Assembly (NCBI GenBank): GCA_036725605.1
Contig: DAIMDW010000025.1
Span: forward strand, 38,084 to 102,083
Origin: CALBTQ01 sp036725605
GTDB lineage: Bacteria; Lernaellota; Lernaellaia; Lernaellales; Lernaellaceae
DNA length: 64,000 bases
Direction of reading: 5' to 3'
The notes beneath the pieces were generated by a model, which worked only from the letters and a program-made list of their open reading frames with translations, ran no database searches and was not told the DNA's origin. A program made the translations under genes and the position numbers. Of the stretch, positions 25,578-35,476 are shown piece after piece (position 1 is the stretch's first letter; each line of letters opens with the position of its first letter).

Positions 25578-27965
25578 CTACTCTCTCAAGGATGCGTCAA
25601 AACGGTGTTGAAGCGTATTCAGGATTTTACCCGTCAAACGATCCCCGTCCGCATCAGAAAGGCTCTTAAGGATGTCCTGGTAACGCATTGAAAAGGCGAC
25701 GCTTTTCTTTCCGTCCGGAACACCCTTTCCGGTGTACAGATCAAAGACTTTTACCTCGGCGATTTGCTTCGGATTGACCTGTTTTATCGCCGCGATCATT
25801 TGATCCACCGGGGCGTCGGCATCGACCAAAACAGCTATATCCCTGAATATCGGCGGGAATTTGCTGATCGGTTCGATGGCCGGCACAATCCGGGCCAATT
25901 CGGCCAGCCGGTCGATTTCCAATTCGCCGGCAAACACCTTGCCCGCGGTATCGAAGGCTTCGAGCACCTCGGCGTTGATTTTGCCGAACGTGCCCAACAC
26001 CCGATCTTCAAATTTCACAACAGCGCAAACGCCGGGCAAATAGGGACCGGCGTCGGCGGGCCGTTCCCATGTTACCGGCCCGATGCCCAACGCTTTGAGC
26101 AACGCCTCCACCACTCCCTTGAGATCAAAGAAGTCTACTTCATCGGCGGGAAGATTCCAAGCGACTTCATGACGGCGTCCGGCGAGCAGCAAACCGAGCC
26201 GATGCGGCTCGTTGGGCTGCGCTTGCGGATCGTCCTTCGGCAGAAACACGCGGCGCGCCTCGAAGATCTTCACGTCGGGCACCAGCCGCGCCTTGTTGTA
26301 AGCGAAAACGCGCAGCAGGCTGGGCAGCAGGCTCGTGCGCAGCACCGACAGGTCTTCGCTGAGCGGGTTGGCCACGCGGATGCCCTTGGGCGCGTAAACG
26401 GCGTCGAGCTGCTTTTGTTCGAGGAAACTGATGGAATTGAGTTCGATCAGCCCCATGCCCACCAGCAGGCGGCGCAGGTCGCGTAGGAAGCTGCGCAGCT
26501 TCCACGGACGATTTTCCGCATCGGCGCCCTTGTGCAGCGTCTCGGGAATGAGGTCGTAGTTGTACAGGCGCGCCACTTCCTCGGCGATGTCGGCCTCGCG
26601 CGACACGTCGACGCGGAACGGCGGCACGCTTACCAGCAGGTCGTCGCCGTCGCTTTTCACGCCGAATTCCAGCGAACTCAGCAGGCGGGCGATTTCCTCG
26701 CGCGGCAGTTGCACGCCGACCAGGCCGGTGATTTTATGCGGCCGCACGCGCACGACTTTGGCTTCCCAAGGCGTGGGGTATTCGTCGATGTACCCGGGCA
26801 CGACCTGGCCGCCGCCGAGTTGTTCCATCAGGCGCGCGGCGCGATGCAGCCCGTAGCTGACGGCCTGGCGGTCGATTTCCCGTTCGAAGCGATAGCTGGA
26901 TTCGCTGGACAGCCCGATGCGTTTGCTGCTGCGGCGGATGCCGGTCGGCTCGAAAAACGCCGATTCGATGAACACGTCGACCGTTTCGTCGGTGACCAGG
27001 CTGTTGAGGCCGCCCATGATGCCGGCCAGCGCGACGGGCTTTTGACCGTCGCAGATCAGCAGGTCGTCGTCGATCAGCTTGCGCTCCTGCTCGTCGAGCG
27101 TGGTGATGGTTTCGCCCTCGCCCGCGCGGCGCACGACGATTTTCTTGTCGGCCAGGAAGTGATAATCGAACGCGTGCAGCGGCTGGTTGCACTCCAGCAG
27201 CACATAGTTGGTGATGTCCACGATGTTGTTGATCGCGCGCACCCCGGCGGCTTCCAGGCGGTTGGCCATCCAATCCGGCGACGGCGCGATGGTGATGCCC
27301 TTGACCAGAATGCCGGTGTATCGCGGGCACTTCACCGGATCCTCGATGATCACCTGCATGTACTGGTCGATTTCGCCGCCGACCGGTTCGAAAGCGACCT
27401 CCGGCAACGTGAGCGGCTTGCCGGTGCGCGCGGCGATTTCGCGGGCCAGACCGATCGCGCTGAGGCAATCGGGGCGGTTGGGCGTGATGGCGATTTCATA
27501 CGCCCAGTCGTCGAGTTCGACGACCTCCTGCACGGGACGGCCCAGCGGCGCGTCGTCGGGCAGATACCACAGACCGCTGTGATCGGTGCTGATGCCCAGT
27601 TCGGCCTTGCTGCACAGCATGCCGTAGCTTTCCACGCCGCGCATTTTGACTTTCTTGACCTTGCCCTCGGGCAACTGCGCGCCGATGGTGGCGAAAGCGC
27701 CGACCTTGCCGGCCTGGGTGTTGGGCGCGCCGCAGATCACCTGCAGCGTCTGTTCGCCGTCGAACACCTGGCAGATGGTGAGTTTATCCGCTTCGGGATG
27801 CGGCTGCACCGATTCGATCCGCGCCGTGACGACGCCGGTAAATTCGCCGCCGATTTTCTCCACCCCCTCGACCTCGTGGCCGAGCATGGTTATTTTGGCC
27901 GCCAGTTCCTGCGGCGATTCGGAGAAATCGACATACTCTTTCAGCCAGCGATAGGTAACACGCAT
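25578..27965 (-). CDS. pheT: Phenylalanyl-tRNA synthetase beta subunit
   Basis: From ATG 27965 the product is 795 residues, as expected for bacterial PheT. It starts MRVTYRWLKEYVDFSESP, has a tRNA-binding OB-fold domain (VVTARIESVQPHPEADKLTICQV near 45-150), the B3/B4 editing region, B5 domain (LPREEIARLLSSLEFGV), and the C-terminal FDX-ACB anticodon domain (FPPIFRDIAVLVD...). It forms an alpha2-beta2 enzyme with PheS, encoded immediately upstream with an 8-base gap. The long open frame before the ATG overlaps pheS and is not coding. Confidence 0.97.
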   Translation of the reverse strand: MRVTYRWLKEYVDFSESPQELAAKITMLGHEVEGVEKIGGEFTGVVTARIESVQPHPEADKLTICQVFDGEQTLQVICGAPNTQAGKVGAFATIGAQLPEGKVKKVKMRGVESYGMLCSKAELGISTDHSGLWYLPDDAPLGRPVQEVVELDDWAYEIAITPNRPDCLSAIGLAREIAARTGKPLTLPEVAFEPVGGEIDQYMQVIIEDPVKCPRYTGILVKGITIAPSPDWMANRLEAAGVRAINNIVDITNYVLLECNQPLHAFDYHFLADKKIVVRRAGEGETITTLDEQERKLIDDDLLICDGQKPVALAGIMGGLNSLVTDETVDVFIESAFFEPTGIRRSSKRIGLSSESSYRFEREIDRQAVSYGLHRAARLMEQLGGGQVVPGYIDEYPTPWEAKVVRVRPHKITGLVGVQLPREEIARLLSSLEFGVKSDGDDLLVSVPPFRVDVSREADIAEEVARLYNYDLIPETLHKGADAENRPWKLRSFLRDLRRLLVGMGLIELNSISFLEQKQLDAVYAPKGIRVANPLSEDLSVLRTSLLPSLLRVFAYNKARLVPDVKIFEARRVFLPKDDPQAQPNEPHRLGLLLAGRRHEVAWNLPADEVDFFDLKGVVEALLKALGIGPVTWERPADAGPYLPGVCAVVKFEDRVLGTFGKINAEVLEAFDTAGKVFAGELEIDRLAELARIVPAIEPISKFPPIFRDIAVLVDADAPVDQMIAAIKQVNPKQIAEVKVFDLYTGKGVPDGKKSVAFSMRYQDILKSLSDADGDRLTGKILNTLQHRFDASLRE

Positions 27966-27973
27966 GGTATCCT

Positions 27974-29011
<1,038 letters not shown>

Positions 29012-29013
29012 GG

Positions 29014-29364
29014 CTACGCATTCTTAGCCATATCCACAATCTTGCCGAAGCCTTCCGGATCGTGGATGGCCATATCGGAAAGAACTTTGCGATCGATCTC
29101 GATGCCGATTTTCTTCATGCCGTGAATCAGGCGTGAGTAGCTGAAGCCGTGGGCATGCGCCGCGGCGTTGATGCGGATGATCCACAGTTTACGGAAATCG
29201 CGCTTCTTGTTGCGACGATCGCGATACTGATACACCATCGCCCGGTTGACGGTCTCTTTCGCGTTGCGGAACAGCTTGCTGCGACCGCCGCGATAACCGC
29301 GGGCGCTGGAAAGTACTTTCTTGTGACGACGGGAAGTCTTAAATCCACCTTTTGCGCGTGGCAT
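29014..29364 (-). CDS. rplT: 50S ribosomal protein L20
   Basis: The 116-residue basic protein matches L20 along its length: RRHKKVLSSARGYRGGRSKLFR near 12, YQYRDRRNKKRDFRKLWIIRINAAAHAHGFSYSRLIHGMKK and VLSDMAIHDPEGF. It binds 23S rRNA early in assembly and in several bacteria represses its own operon by binding leader mRNA. It is in the conserved infC-rpmI-rplT order. Confidence 0.98.
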   Translation of the reverse strand: MPRAKGGFKTSRRHKKVLSSARGYRGGRSKLFRNAKETVNRAMVYQYRDRRNKKRDFRKLWIIRINAAAHAHGFSYSRLIHGMKKIGIEIDRKVLSDMAIHDPEGFGKIVDMAKNA

Positions 29365-29394
29365 TGTCTTTCTCCTTTTTCTCGTGGTCCGGTG

Positions 29395-29589
29395 TTACAC
29401 GCCCAGCATCTTACGCACGCGGCGCTCGTCGGCCGCACTGATCAGCTTGCCTTTGCGCAACTGGCGTTTCCGTTTCGTCGTTTTTTTGGTCAGAATATGA
29501 CTCTTCATACTGCTGGACCGTTTGATTCGCCCCGAGCCGGTCAGCTTGAAGCGCTTGGCGGCTCCGCGATTGGATTTCACTTTCGGCAT
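29395..29589 (-). CDS. rpmI: 50S ribosomal protein L35
   Basis: The 64-residue basic protein has the L35 pattern MPKVKSNRGAAKRFKLTGSG, followed by SHILTKKTTKRKRQLRKG and VRKMLGV. A GGAG ribosome site precedes its ATG. It lies between infC and rplT. Confidence 0.97.
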   Translation of the reverse strand: MPKVKSNRGAAKRFKLTGSGRIKRSSSMKSHILTKKTTKRKRQLRKGKLISAADERRVRKMLGV

Positions 29590-29683
29590 AACAACAATCT
29601 CCTTTCACACTTAAAACCGCACTCCGGCCTGATGTCCCGCGGACAAATCGGCCGCCTATGGAGCGAGGTTCTTTTCTTCGGCT

Positions 29684-30226
29684 CTACTTCTTCGGGCCAA
29701 GGAAGAGGAACATGTTCCGGCCTTCCATCTTGGCTTCGCGCTCGACCAGACCGATGTCCTGGATGTCAGTGGCGATCCGATCGAGAATCGCCTTGCCCAG
29801 TTCGGAATGGACCACTTCGCGGCCGCGGAACATGATGGTCGCTTTGACCTTCATCCCCTTTTCAAGAAACTCGCGGATGCGTTTCAATTTGGTTTGGAAA
29901 TCATGCTCGCCCGTTTTGGGGCGCATTTTGATCTCCTTGATTTGGACAACCGCCTGATGCTTCTTGGATTCGTGCGCCTTTTTCTCCTGCTGATACTTGA
30001 AGCGCCCGAAGTCCATGATCTTGCACACCGGGGGATTTGAATTGGGCGATACTTCGACCAGATCCAAACCCTTTTCGGCGGCGATTTCCACTCCGCGTCG
30101 AGGATCGAGTTCCCCTAACGAATTGCCCTCATCGTCGATGACCAGCACCTTGGGCGCGCGGATCTTGTCGTTGATCCGATGAGTCGGCGCGGTGGGGGGC
30201 CCGAACCGTTTGTTGTATCTCGCTAT
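29684..30226 (-). CDS. infC: Translation initiation factor IF-3 with AUA start codon
   Basis: The protein is 180 residues, the same as E. coli IF-3, only if translation starts at ATA 30226. AGGAGG lies eight bases before this ATA, and a stop codon lies two codons upstream in frame. The next in-frame start-type codon (GTG 30148) would remove the conserved HRINDKIRAPKV segment. Residues about 15-90 form the N-domain, a lysine-rich linker follows, and the C-domain holds KMRPKTGEHDFQTKLKRIREFLEKG. E. coli infC uses AUU, and IF-3 discriminates against such starts to control its own level; the same autoregulation is inferred here. Confidence 0.93.
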   Translation of the reverse strand: MARYNKRFGPPTAPTHRINDKIRAPKVLVIDDEGNSLGELDPRRGVEIAAEKGLDLVEVSPNSNPPVCKIMDFGRFKYQQEKKAHESKKHQAVVQIKEIKMRPKTGEHDFQTKLKRIREFLEKGMKVKATIMFRGREVVHSELGKAILDRIATDIQDIGLVEREAKMEGRNMFLFLGPKK

Positions 30227-30526
30227 GGCTCATACCTCCTTGGCCACAATACCGCCGGCAGCTCCGTTGCGGACGCACCCTGCGCCCCTGCCCGCATGAT
30301 CGGTCAAACCGGCCGCGACGATATTGGGAAACAGTATTAAACTAAAAAGAGCGTCACGGCTTACCACGGCCCGACGACGCCCTTCTCCCGGCGAGAAAAC
30401 ACAAATCTTCTATCTTCCGGGATCGGGGTGCGGTTCCAAGCGAACCGGCTTGAGCCATGCGGCCCTGCCGTCATGCGGCAAACCCTTGTCCACCTTCACC
30501 CACGCATGTTCGTGGGGATTCTAACA
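30227..30526 (-). other. infC operon leader
   Basis: The 300 bases between tRNA-Val and infC hold no convincing gene. Small hairpins are present: CCCACG/CGTGGG (30499-30516) just after the tRNA, TGCCG/CGGCA (30466-30480) and CGGTTC/GAACCG (30431-30447). None is followed by a clear U-run in the minus direction, so they may serve tRNA processing or leader control rather than termination. An out-of-frame ATG at 30233 begins a 34-codon frame that runs over the infC start. Confidence 0.45.
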
Positions 30527-30599
30527 TAGGCACGGTGGGAATCGAACCCACGGCCCCTACCGCGTCAAGGTAGTGCTCTAGCCCCTGAGCTACGTGCCT
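30527..30599 (-). tRNA. tRNA-Val, anticodon GAC
   Basis: A 73-base cloverleaf on the minus strand has acceptor stem AGGCACG/CGTGCCT, D-arm AGCTCAGGGGCTAGAGC, anticodon stem CTACC/GGTAG with loop TTGACGC (anticodon GAC), and T-arm GTGGGTTCGATTCCCAC. No CCA is encoded. It lies at the head of the infC transcription unit. Confidence 0.95.
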
Positions 30600-30616
30600 C
30601 CATCAAGGGAGTAGAG

Positions 30617-30645
30617 ATTTACAATTGAATGCTTGTGCCTGTCAA
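30617..30645 (-). promoter_or_regulatory. Sigma-70-type promoter of tRNA-Val and probably the infC operon
   Basis: On the minus strand a perfect TTGACA (30645-30640), 17-base spacer and GTAAAT (30622-30617) place the start near 30610, eleven bases before the tRNA 5' end. No terminator separates the tRNA from infC. Confidence 0.6.
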
Positions 30646-30721
30646 GCACTAATTTCTTCTGATTTCGCACTTTTTATCACCGTCGCCCACGACGCGGCAA
30701 GCGACCTAATAACACGCGCGA

Positions 30722-31600
30722 TCACGGCGCGAAGACGCCCAGGTACGCCGGCACGCGCACGGTCGAGCGGATGGTCAGCGATTCGCGCGGATGGCGTAAA
30801 AGCATTTGCGTGCTGGTGCCGCCGTCGCAGTTGATCGCCCGCCACAGTTCGAAACCGCCCTCGCCTTCGGGACGGGCGAGATAATCGGCCAGCTCCGGCA
30901 GCGAAATCCCGCCCAGCAGCGCGTCGGTCGCCGCGAGGATCACCCGCCCTTTCTTATCGACGCCCACCGCCGTGCGCCGGGTGACGACGTTGGCGTTGCG
31001 AAAACGGCTTTGCGCCTCGCCGTCGGACACCAACCAGGGACCGGCTTGAAACGCCTGCTCCACCGGCTGGGCGTTGAAGTTGCTGCGGTGCACCAGAAAG
31101 GCGCGGTTGTCGTGCAGGTAAAAAACGCCGTGATGAATGTTGCCCTCTTTGCGCATCGGTGAAAGCCGCTCGCCGTCGCACACAAGCAAGCCCATGACCT
31201 TGAAGTCCGGCTCGAAGTAGCTGGCATTGATCAGCGCGGCCGCCCCGGTGCTTTGCGCCAGCGTTTCGATATCGGTTTGCGGCAGATCCTTCGCCGGCGC
31301 GTGGATCATCCGCAGGCGCCATTTTTCCGGATCGACGCGCAGGGCGATCAGATTGAAGCTCGACAGCAGACGATCCTTGCGGTTGAACTTGGCGCGGCGC
31401 AACTCCAGCCCCGGCTGCAGGGACCTCCAGGCGCCGGCGCGTTTGAGCACCAGCGGCCGCGTCTCGTTTTTTCGTTCTTCCAGGTAGCTCATCACCCGGT
31501 CGGGCAATTCGTTGGGCAGCGGCAGGTAGACGAGCATGGCGGCCGCGGCGGCCACGAGGAGCAAAACGATCAGCACCCCATAGCGCGCGGCGCGTTTCAC
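30722..31600 (-). CDS. Phosphodiester glycosidase (DUF2233/NAGPA-like) family protein, membrane-anchored
   Basis: The 292-residue protein starts with GTG and has an N-terminal signal anchor (YGVLIVLLLVAAAAAMLVYL). From about residue 75 it shows the NAGPA/DUF2233 pattern: INASYFEPDFKVMGLLVCDGE, GPWLVSDGE, RRTAVGVDKKGRVILAATD, LPELADYLA and AINCDGGTSTQMLL. Members cleave sugar phosphodiester or related bonds, some in exopolysaccharide or lipid metabolism; the substrate here is unknown. It faces the periplasm and is the last gene of the hfq-hflX operon. Confidence 0.85.
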   Translation of the reverse strand: MKRAARYGVLIVLLLVAAAAAMLVYLPLPNELPDRVMSYLEERKNETRPLVLKRAGAWRSLQPGLELRRAKFNRKDRLLSSFNLIALRVDPEKWRLRMIHAPAKDLPQTDIETLAQSTGAAALINASYFEPDFKVMGLLVCDGERLSPMRKEGNIHHGVFYLHDNRAFLVHRSNFNAQPVEQAFQAGPWLVSDGEAQSRFRNANVVTRRTAVGVDKKGRVILAATDALLGGISLPELADYLARPEGEGGFELWRAINCDGGTSTQMLLRHPRESLTIRSTVRVPAYLGVFAP

Positions 31601-32709
31601 TCGTCGGCCCCGCCTTGGTACAGCTCGCTGGTTTTGTAGGCGACGACCAGGCGGCGCATCAGCACCTGGATGATCGCGGCGGCGGGCACGGCGATGAGCA
31701 TGCCGAACAGCCCGGCCAGCTCGGCGAAAATCAGAATCGCGAAGATGACCACCACCGGGTGCAGGCCGAGTTTATCGCCGACGATCTTGGGCGTAATGAC
31801 GTTGCCCTCCAGCGCCTGCGCGACGCCGAAGACGATCAGCACGCCCAGCGGATGCTGCCAGTCCTGGTACTGCAGGAAGGCCATCACCAGCGCGGGCAGC
31901 ACGCCGACCACCACGCCCAGGTACGGCACGATCGCGGCGAAGCCCGCAAACAGACCGATGATCAAGCCCAGCGGGATATCCAGAATCAGCCACAGGCCGA
32001 TCGAATACAACACGGCCAGAATCAGCGCGACGATGATCTGCCCGTGCAGGAAGTTGCTGACGATCTCGTCGACCTGGTGCATGAAGGAGAGAAAGCCTTC
32101 GCGCCAACGCGGCGGCACCAACTCGACGACGCGCGCGTTGATCTTGTCGATGTCGCGCAGCAAAAAGAACCAGGCCACCGGCACCACGACCATCGTCAGA
32201 ATGAAGGTGATCATGCCCAACAGGCTGGACACCGAATTTTTCACCATCGCGGTCAGCGGCGCGTAAACTTTGTCGGTGAAGTGCTTGACCGTATCCTGAT
32301 TGGTTTTGAGCAGGTCGAACACTTCCTCGCTGCTGTGCGGCAGTTGCACGCGGAACGTGCTCTCCGCCCAGGGCACCACGCGTTGCGTAATCGTCTCGGC
32401 GTAATTGGGCATGTCCTTGCCGAGGCGTTCGACCTCGTTGCCGATCGCGGGCACGAGAATCAACTCGGCGAGCACGATCACCAACACCAAGAGAATCGCG
32501 AACAACGCCACGCCGGCGGTGCGCGGAATGCGACGCGCTTCCATCCGATCGACCAGCGGATCGCAAATGTAGGCCAGCACCCAGGCGACGGCCAGGGCGG
32601 TCAAAATGGAACTCAAGCGGTGAATCAACCAGAAGAACAACAGCAACGCCGCCACCAGGACGGCGAACTTGACCCATTTGTTCGCCCAGATTTCCCGCAG
32701 AAAACTCAT
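31597..32709 (-). CDS. AI-2E family transporter (PerM/YdgG type)
   Basis: The 370-residue protein has about seven to eight membrane segments: two at the N-terminus, a long amphipathic region (residues 65-150), then ITFILTMVVVPVAWFFLLRDID, IVALILAVLYSIGLWLILDIPLGLIIGLFAGFAAIVPYLG, GVLIVFGVAQALEGNVITPKIVGDKLGLHP and FAELAGLFGMLIAVPAAAIIQVLMRR. The PYLG and GxxITPxIVG motifs are family signatures. Proposed substrates include AI-2, ions or sporulation factors, and the role here is open. Its ATG overlaps the PEGA lipoprotein stop by four bases. Confidence 0.93.
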   Translation of the reverse strand: MSFLREIWANKWVKFAVLVAALLLFFWLIHRLSSILTALAVAWVLAYICDPLVDRMEARRIPRTAGVALFAILLVLVIVLAELILVPAIGNEVERLGKDMPNYAETITQRVVPWAESTFRVQLPHSSEEVFDLLKTNQDTVKHFTDKVYAPLTAMVKNSVSSLLGMITFILTMVVVPVAWFFLLRDIDKINARVVELVPPRWREGFLSFMHQVDEIVSNFLHGQIIVALILAVLYSIGLWLILDIPLGLIIGLFAGFAAIVPYLGVVVGVLPALVMAFLQYQDWQHPLGVLIVFGVAQALEGNVITPKIVGDKLGLHPVVVIFAILIFAELAGLFGMLIAVPAAAIIQVLMRRLVVAYKTSELYQGGADE

Positions 32710-33047
32710 TCTTCCTCCGGTTTCTCCGGTTTCTCCGGTTTCTTCAACATGCGCACGGTCACCGGCTTCATCGAAGCCGCGCTGATTACCTCGAACAACT
32801 CGGGCAGGTACCCTTCGGCTTCCAGCCGCAACTCATGGACGCCGTAGGTCAGCGCCAGCCCGCCGCGCTCGGCGGTGAAGCGCTCGGCATGCCCGATGTA
32901 ATTGCCGTCAAGAAAAACCTTCGCGTCGCCCGGCGTCACGTCCAACGGCACACTGACGGTCGGACGATCGCCGTTGATGCGCGCCAGGGGCACGGCGCAC
33001 CCGGCGAGCAGAATCAGCAAACACAGGAGTATTCCCAGTCGTTTCAT
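32706..33047 (-). CDS. PEGA-domain lipoprotein
   Basis: The 113-residue protein has a lipoprotein signal with lipobox LAGC (lipidated C17), then a single PEGA domain (VPLDVTPGDAKVFLDGNYIGHAERF...LTYGVHELRLEAEGYLPE) and a repetitive KPEKPEKPEEE tail. PEGA domains occur in surface-layer and envelope proteins and probably mediate protein or glycan contact. The start codon overlaps the preceding stop (TAATG). Confidence 0.88.
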   Translation of the reverse strand: MKRLGILLCLLILLAGCAVPLARINGDRPTVSVPLDVTPGDAKVFLDGNYIGHAERFTAERGGLALTYGVHELRLEAEGYLPELFEVISAASMKPVTVRMLKKPEKPEKPEEE

Positions 33048-34180
33048 TATAGCTCCAGTTGATATTGTAGATGGTTGCCGCGCCGGCCGGTGAAGGTCAG
33101 GTGAAAGCTCGCGGCGCGCGCGTTTTCCAGGTCGGCCTGCAATTGTTGAATCGGGCCGCCGTAGACGACTTCGAAGGTCACGCGGCCGCCGCTTTCGAAG
33201 CCGGCCAACTGCGCCTTTTGCACGTAGGGACGATTGCGGATCAGCGCCTGCAATTCCTGGTAGTAGCTGTAGTCGCCGACGCCCAGGATTTCCAGTCGGA
33301 CCACCGAATCGCCGCTTTCGCCGATCAGTCCGTGGCCGGTGAAGGCGTCCATGATCCGGCCGAACATGCCCCGCGCCACTTCTTCGGTATGCTTGGCGCA
33401 TTCTTTGTCGGCCGGGTATTGATAGCTGAAGGATTGCACGAGCACGCCCTCGCCCGCGTCGATCAACTTGACGCGCACCAGGCGATCGCACGACGGCGGC
33501 TCGGCCGGCTTGTCCGGTTTTTTGGCCGGTTCCTGTTGCCGGTCCTCGACCTCGGCCAACACCAGCAGACGGATGCCCTGCACCGCCACCGCGCGGCTCA
33601 GATCCTGGTAGTTGTTCTTATCGGCCGCGCCGGCGAAAGACGGCGAAGCAAGCAGCGCCTCGGATTCGCGCGGCGGCAGCGGCTTCTGGTTGGCCAGATC
33701 GAACCGCTCGGCCAGCGCCGCCTGCAACTCGCCGTCGAAGGCGTACCCGCCGGGGCGACGGTGGTAGGTCAGCAGCAGCAACTGCGGCTTTTCCTGCTCA
33801 CGCGTGTCGACCACGACGATCGAGCGCACCTCTTCGCGCAGGGCGTCGACGCGGATACGCGCTTCAAGCACGAGGTGATAGTTGGTCTGCTCCTCGTCGG
33901 CCTGCAAAATGGTGAAGCTGGCCACGAAGCGTTTGGGCGATTTGAGAATGCGCTTGTCGATTTCCTTTTCCTTGAGTTCCAGTTCCTCGGGCGGCGCGAC
34001 GTGGCGCAACGCCTGCTGCAACGCTTCGGCCAGGGCCATCTGCGTGGCTTTCGCTTTGGCGGCGTCCACGTTGAGCTCGGCCAGCGAGACGGTGGCTTCG
34101 CCGCTGAAGATCGCCAGTTCGCCGGCCGCCGCCCAGGCGACGCCCAACAGCAAGACGACGACGATCCAGATGCGCTTCAC
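33047..34180 (-). CDS. Exported protein of unknown function, FlgT/LPP20-like N-terminus
   Basis: The 377-residue protein begins at GTG with a clean signal peptide (IWIVVVLLLGVAWAAAG). The first mature segment, GEATVSLAELNVDAAKAKATQMALAEALQQAL, has the pattern of alanine-rich helices in LPP20/FlgT N-terminal domains, where many genes act on secretion or flagella. The middle contains a beta-rich stretch (RLLVLAEVED, VRVKLIDAGEGVLVQSFSYQYP) resembling outer-membrane accessory proteins. I do not recognise a full-length family. It is coupled to hflX (overlap of four bases) and to the PEGA lipoprotein, which suggests an envelope role. Confidence 0.75.
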   Translation of the reverse strand: MKRIWIVVVLLLGVAWAAAGELAIFSGEATVSLAELNVDAAKAKATQMALAEALQQALRHVAPPEELELKEKEIDKRILKSPKRFVASFTILQADEEQTNYHLVLEARIRVDALREEVRSIVVVDTREQEKPQLLLLTYHRRPGGYAFDGELQAALAERFDLANQKPLPPRESEALLASPSFAGAADKNNYQDLSRAVAVQGIRLLVLAEVEDRQQEPAKKPDKPAEPPSCDRLVRVKLIDAGEGVLVQSFSYQYPADKECAKHTEEVARGMFGRIMDAFTGHGLIGESGDSVVRLEILGVGDYSYYQELQALIRNRPYVQKAQLAGFESGGRVTFEVVYGGPIQQLQADLENARAASFHLTFTGRRGNHLQYQLEL

Positions 34181-35436
34181 TTCAATTCCTCCTCGGTCTG
34201 AAAATCTTTGAGGTACTCGGCCAGCGCCGTTTCCATGCGCGCCTGAAAAACGAGACGCTCCTCTTCAACGCGCTCGTGCACGATTTGCGTCTCGGATCTT
34301 ATTTTATGGATTAAATCGACGCGGTAAAGGGGGATGGCGCAAGTGACCAGCCGGCGGCGTTCGCTGAGCTGCACGCTCAGTTGGCTCAGCAGCCCCGCGA
34401 GGTTATCGCCGGTCATCGCGCTGACCGCCACGCCGGGCCGATGCGCGGCCAGGGCGCGGTTGAGCCACGCGCGATCCTCCAGGCGATCGATTTTGTTGAA
34501 CACGGTGAGCACCTGCCGTTTTTGCACGCCCATTTCGTCGAGCACCTGGTGCACCGAACCGATCTGCTCGTCCATCTGCGGGTGCGACGCGTCGATCACG
34601 TGCACGAGCACGTCGGCCAGCGTCACCTCCTCGAAGGTGGCCTTGAAACTTTCCACCAGGTGGTGCGGCAGTTTGCGGATGAAGCCGACCGTGTCGATGA
34701 CGATCGCCCGCACGTTGCCCGGCAGGCGCAGCTCGCGCGCGGTGGTGTCCAGCGTGGCGAACAACTGATTTTCGATGAACACGTCCGCGTCGGTCAGCGC
34801 GCGCAGGAGCGTCGATTTGCCCGCGTTGGTGTAGCCGACCAGCGCGACGGTGGGAATGCCGAGCTTGACGCGTTGCTTGCGTTGCGCGGCGCGATTGGTG
34901 CGCACTTTTTCGAGGCGGCGCTTGAGCACGGCGATCTGCTGATGGATGCGGCGACGGTCGATTTCCAGATCGGTTTCGCCGGGGCCGCGCGTGCCGATGC
35001 CCGCGCCCTGTCGCGACAAGTGCGTCCACATGCCGCGCAGTCGCGGCAGCAGATAATTCAACTGCGCCAGCTCCACCTGCAGCTTGCCTTCGGCGGTCTG
35101 CGCGCGCTTGGCGAAAATGTCGAGAATCAACCCGGTGCGGTCCATAACCATCACGTTGAAGGCCTCTTCGAGATTGCGCTGCTGGCCGGGCGTGAGATCG
35201 ACGTCGAAGATGACGGTCCTTAATGGGATATCCTGCGCGGCGATGAGTTCGGCCAGGCGCTCGACGCTGCCCTTGCCGATGAAGGTGGCCGGCACGGGGC
35301 GCTGCACTTCGACGAGGACGCGCGCGACCTCGATGCCGCCGGCGGTTTCGAGTAATTGCGCAAGTTCGTCGAGCGATTCGTCGACTTCGTCGCGGGTTTC
35401 CCCCCGCAGACGACAGCCCACGAGAATCGCGCACAC
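34177..35436 (-). CDS. hflX: Ribosome-associated GTPase HflX
   Basis: From GTG 35436 (AGGGA just upstream) the protein is 419 residues; a TTG at 35529 would add 31 residues overlapping hfq that do not look family-like. It has the HflX N-domain (residues 40-130), glycine-rich GAGIGTRGPGETDLEIDRR, and a G-domain with ALVGYTNAGKSTLLRAL (P-loop), DTVGFI and NKID. HflX splits stalled ribosomes and binds GTP/ATP. The hfq-hflX order is conserved in proteobacteria. Confidence 0.95.
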   Translation of the reverse strand: MCAILVGCRLRGETRDEVDESLDELAQLLETAGGIEVARVLVEVQRPVPATFIGKGSVERLAELIAAQDIPLRTVIFDVDLTPGQQRNLEEAFNVMVMDRTGLILDIFAKRAQTAEGKLQVELAQLNYLLPRLRGMWTHLSRQGAGIGTRGPGETDLEIDRRRIHQQIAVLKRRLEKVRTNRAAQRKQRVKLGIPTVALVGYTNAGKSTLLRALTDADVFIENQLFATLDTTARELRLPGNVRAIVIDTVGFIRKLPHHLVESFKATFEEVTLADVLVHVIDASHPQMDEQIGSVHQVLDEMGVQKRQVLTVFNKIDRLEDRAWLNRALAAHRPGVAVSAMTGDNLAGLLSQLSVQLSERRRLVTCAIPLYRVDLIHKIRSETQIVHERVEEERLVFQARMETALAEYLKDFQTEEELK

Positions 35437-35476
35437 ATCTTCCCTGGATTCGCCGGAAGTCGTGTGATCGGCCGGA

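Noticed and set aside
30200..30233. ATG at 30233 as infC start
   Set aside because: It is out of frame with IF-3, only one base from the ribosome site, and its frame ends after 34 codons.
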